A stretch of 6,121 nt of DNA from Desulfobacteraceae bacterium (lineage in GTDB: Bacteria; Desulfobacterota; Desulfobacteria; Desulfobacterales; ETH-SRB1), in assembly GCA_013202725.1 (NCBI GenBank), contig JABMRH010000222.1:1-6121 (forward strand), given 5' to 3'. The notes below the pieces were generated by a model. It was given only the letters and a program-made list of their open reading frames with translations. It was not told the DNA's origin and did not search any database. This document shows, one piece after another, positions 4,447-6,121 of the stretch (position 1 is the stretch's first letter; each line of letters begins with the position of its first letter). The translations under genes and the position numbers were made by a program.

Positions 4447-6121
4447 ATGTTTAAGATTATTAGGGTGAACATGTCTGACCTTTCGGTCAAAAAAGAAGAT
4501 GTTCCTGAAGCTTATCAAGGTCTTGGAGGAAGAGGATTAACATCCGCGATCCTGTTAGACGAGGTGGAACCGACCTGTTCCCCTATCGGGCCCAACAACA
4601 AACTCATTTTTGCCCCCGGCTTGCTCGGAGGCACCAAATGCGCCAACTCCGGCAGGATTTCCGTAGGAGCCAAGAGCCCTCTGACCGGAGGCATCAAGGA
4701 GGCCAATTCAGGCGGCGAGGCAGGGGGGTATTTAGCCAGGCTCGGAATCACAGCCATAGTGATTGAGGGCATGCGTGAAGATGGAAAGTTATATAAACTG
4801 TTTATCGACAAAGAAAAACAGGAATTGTCCCCTGCCGACGATCTCAAGGGCATGGGAAATTATGCAACAATAGATAAGCTCAAAAATGAGTTCGGTGAAA
4901 AAGCAGGCTTTATTAGTATCGGCCCGGCCGGCGAATGGAAACTGGCGGCTGCAAGTGTGGCCTTTACAGACATGGAAGTTCGCCCCACGCGTCATGCAGG
5001 TCGTGGTGGCCTGGGCGCTGTTATGGGTTCCAAGGGTCTCAAAGCAATTGTCATCGATCCGTCAGAGGGTGAAATGGCGCCCCTGGCTGACAAAGAGGCA
5101 TTCAGTGAAGCCGCAAAACGGTTTGCAAAGGCCTTGACCGAACACCCTGTAACAGGCCAGGGTCTTCCTACTTATGGCACAGATGTGCTTATAAACATTA
5201 TCAACGAGGCCGGCGCCCTTCCCACGCGAAATTTCAGATCCGGGCGTTTTGAAACAGCCGATAAGGTGGGAGGAGAAACTTTAAACAAGATTACACTTGA
5301 GCGAAAAGGTGAGCCCACCCAGGGGTGTATGACCGGCTGCATCATTAAGTGCTCAGGTACTTACCTGGATAAAAAAGGCGAATATCTATCCAAGTGGCCT
5401 GAGTATGAGACAGTCTGGGCATTGGGCCCCAATTGCGAGATTGATGATATAGATGCCATTGCACGAATGGACCGTGCCTGTGACGACATCGGAATTGATA
5501 CCATTGAAACGGGTAATGCAATTGCAGTAGCCATGGAAGGCGGAGTCAAAGAATTTGGGGACGCGGCCGGAGCCGAGGAGCTCATGGCGGAAATCGGCAA
5601 GGGAACACCCCTGGGTCGAATTTTAGGCTCAGGAGCAGTAGTGGTTGGAAAGGCCTTTGGAGTAAGGCGCGTCCCTGTTGTTAAAAATCAGGCCCTCCCG
5701 GCCTATGACCCACGGGCTGTTAAGGGTATGGGTGTAACCTACGCCACATCAACAATGGGGGCCGACCATACTGCAGGGTATGCCGTAGCAACCAACATCA
5801 TGAAGGTGGGAGGCGATGTAGATCCACTAAAAGCAGAAGGGCAGGTTAAATTATCCAGGGATCTCCAGGTGGCAACCGCTGCTATCGATACGGCAGGTCT
5901 TTGCCTGTTTGTGGCCTTTCCGGTTCTGGATATACCCGATGCCTTTAATGCCATTGTGGATATGCTCAACGCAAAATATGGTCTTTCATTGACCGGTGAT
6001 GATGTCGCTTCTCTGGGGCAACGGGTCCTTAAAATGGAAAGGGATTTTAACAAGCGGGCAGGCTTCACAGCGGCTGATGACCGCCTGCCTGAGTTTTTTA
6101 AACTGGAAAAGCTCCCGCCCC
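4447..6121 (+). CDS. aor: Tungsten-type aldehyde ferredoxin oxidoreductase (AOR family), 3' end missing
   Basis: This frame is open for 558 codons to the window edge. AOR-family enzymes oxidise aldehydes to acids (or reduce acids) with a bis-pterin tungsten cofactor and one [4Fe-4S] cluster, passing electrons to ferredoxin or partner subunits. The N-terminal domain (about 1-205) holds GGRGLTS, NSGRISVGAKSPLTGG and EANSGGEAGG. Cluster ligands are C294, C298 and C302 (CMTGCIIKC) plus C486. Pterin-binding motifs are DxxGxD at 346-351 and DTAGLC at 481-486; H441 in MGADHTAG fits the conserved histidine near the metal. Residues 553-558 (LEKLPP) resemble the family's final segment, so perhaps 20-30 residues are missing. 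The first two cluster cysteines are three residues apart, not two as in Pyrococcus furiosus AOR. The substrate is unknown. The divergent moaD/thiF operon supports a tungsten or molybdenum cofactor. Confidence 0.93.
   Translation, partial: MFKIIRVNMSDLSVKKEDVPEAYQGLGGRGLTSAILLDEVEPTCSPIGPNNKLIFAPGLLGGTKCANSGRISVGAKSPLTGGIKEANSGGEAGGYLARLGITAIVIEGMREDGKLYKLFIDKEKQELSPADDLKGMGNYATIDKLKNEFGEKAGFISIGPAGEWKLAAASVAFTDMEVRPTRHAGRGGLGAVMGSKGLKAIVIDPSEGEMAPLADKEAFSEAAKRFAKALTEHPVTGQGLPTYGTDVLINIINEAGALPTRNFRSGRFETADKVGGETLNKITLERKGEPTQGCMTGCIIKCSGTYLDKKGEYLSKWPEYETVWALGPNCEIDDIDAIARMDRACDDIGIDTIETGNAIAVAMEGGVKEFGDAAGAEELMAEIGKGTPLGRILGSGAVVVGKAFGVRRVPVVKNQALPAYDPRAVKGMGVTYATSTMGADHTAGYAVATNIMKVGGDVDPLKAEGQVKLSRDLQVATAAIDTAGLCLFVAFPVLDIPDAFNAIVDMLNAKYGLSLTGDDVASLGQRVLKMERDFNKRAGFTAADDRLPEFFKLEKLPP

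Noticed and set aside
4515..4853. 112-codon minus-strand frame, and similar ones at 5361-5600 and 5739-6068
   Set aside because: They are shadows of the AOR coding frame, which has codon-level family motifs throughout.

Overview
The window most likely comes from an anaerobic bacterium of the Desulfobacterota (deltaproteobacterial) type. This is an inference from a tungsten-type aldehyde ferredoxin oxidoreductase (AOR) gene with dedicated cofactor-sulfur genes, clustered toxin-antitoxin modules, and dispersed GTCATTCCCGCGAAAGCGGGAAT and TTCGATG-heptamer intergenic repeats. No rRNA or tRNA is present to fix the taxon.

Layout, left to right. (1) 1-191, minus: the N-terminal part of a response-regulator receiver domain, running off the left edge. 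(2) 278-356: a double-hairpin repeat element. It abuts 358-408, minus, a 16-codon remnant of what looks like a PemK/MazF-type toxin, which overlaps an intact DUF2281-type antitoxin (405-578, minus). (3) 724-1367, minus: an intact vapBC-like pair (AbrB/MazE-fold antitoxin plus PIN-domain toxin, 4-nt overlap) with a recognisable promoter and an overlapping inverted repeat. (4) 1520-2440, minus: an AEC-family membrane transporter. (5) 2441-2639: a gene-free gap filled by a mosaic of short tandem repeats. (6) 2640-4112, minus: a tightly packed three-gene operon of a MoaD/ThiS-like protein ending in GGG, a second MoaD/ThiS-like protein with a C-terminal extension and no terminal GG, and a ThiF/MoeB/HesA-type E1-like enzyme. 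It has a good sigma70-like promoter at 4168-4196. (7) 4289-4409: a second, larger copy of the hairpin element. (8) 4447-6121, plus: the AOR large-subunit gene, running off the right edge and probably lacking only its last few dozen codons.

How the genes fit together: the divergent AOR gene and the moaD/moaD/thiF operon make a functional unit. The E1-like enzyme would activate the glycine tail of the first MoaD-like protein as a sulfur donor for the pterin dithiolene of the tungsten (or molybdenum) cofactor used by AOR. The role of the second, tail-extended MoaD-like protein is the main open question. The left half is an accessory stretch of toxin-antitoxin genes and repeats with no visible link to the AOR unit. 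The AEC transporter could be read through from the thiF operon, but a metabolic link is not shown.
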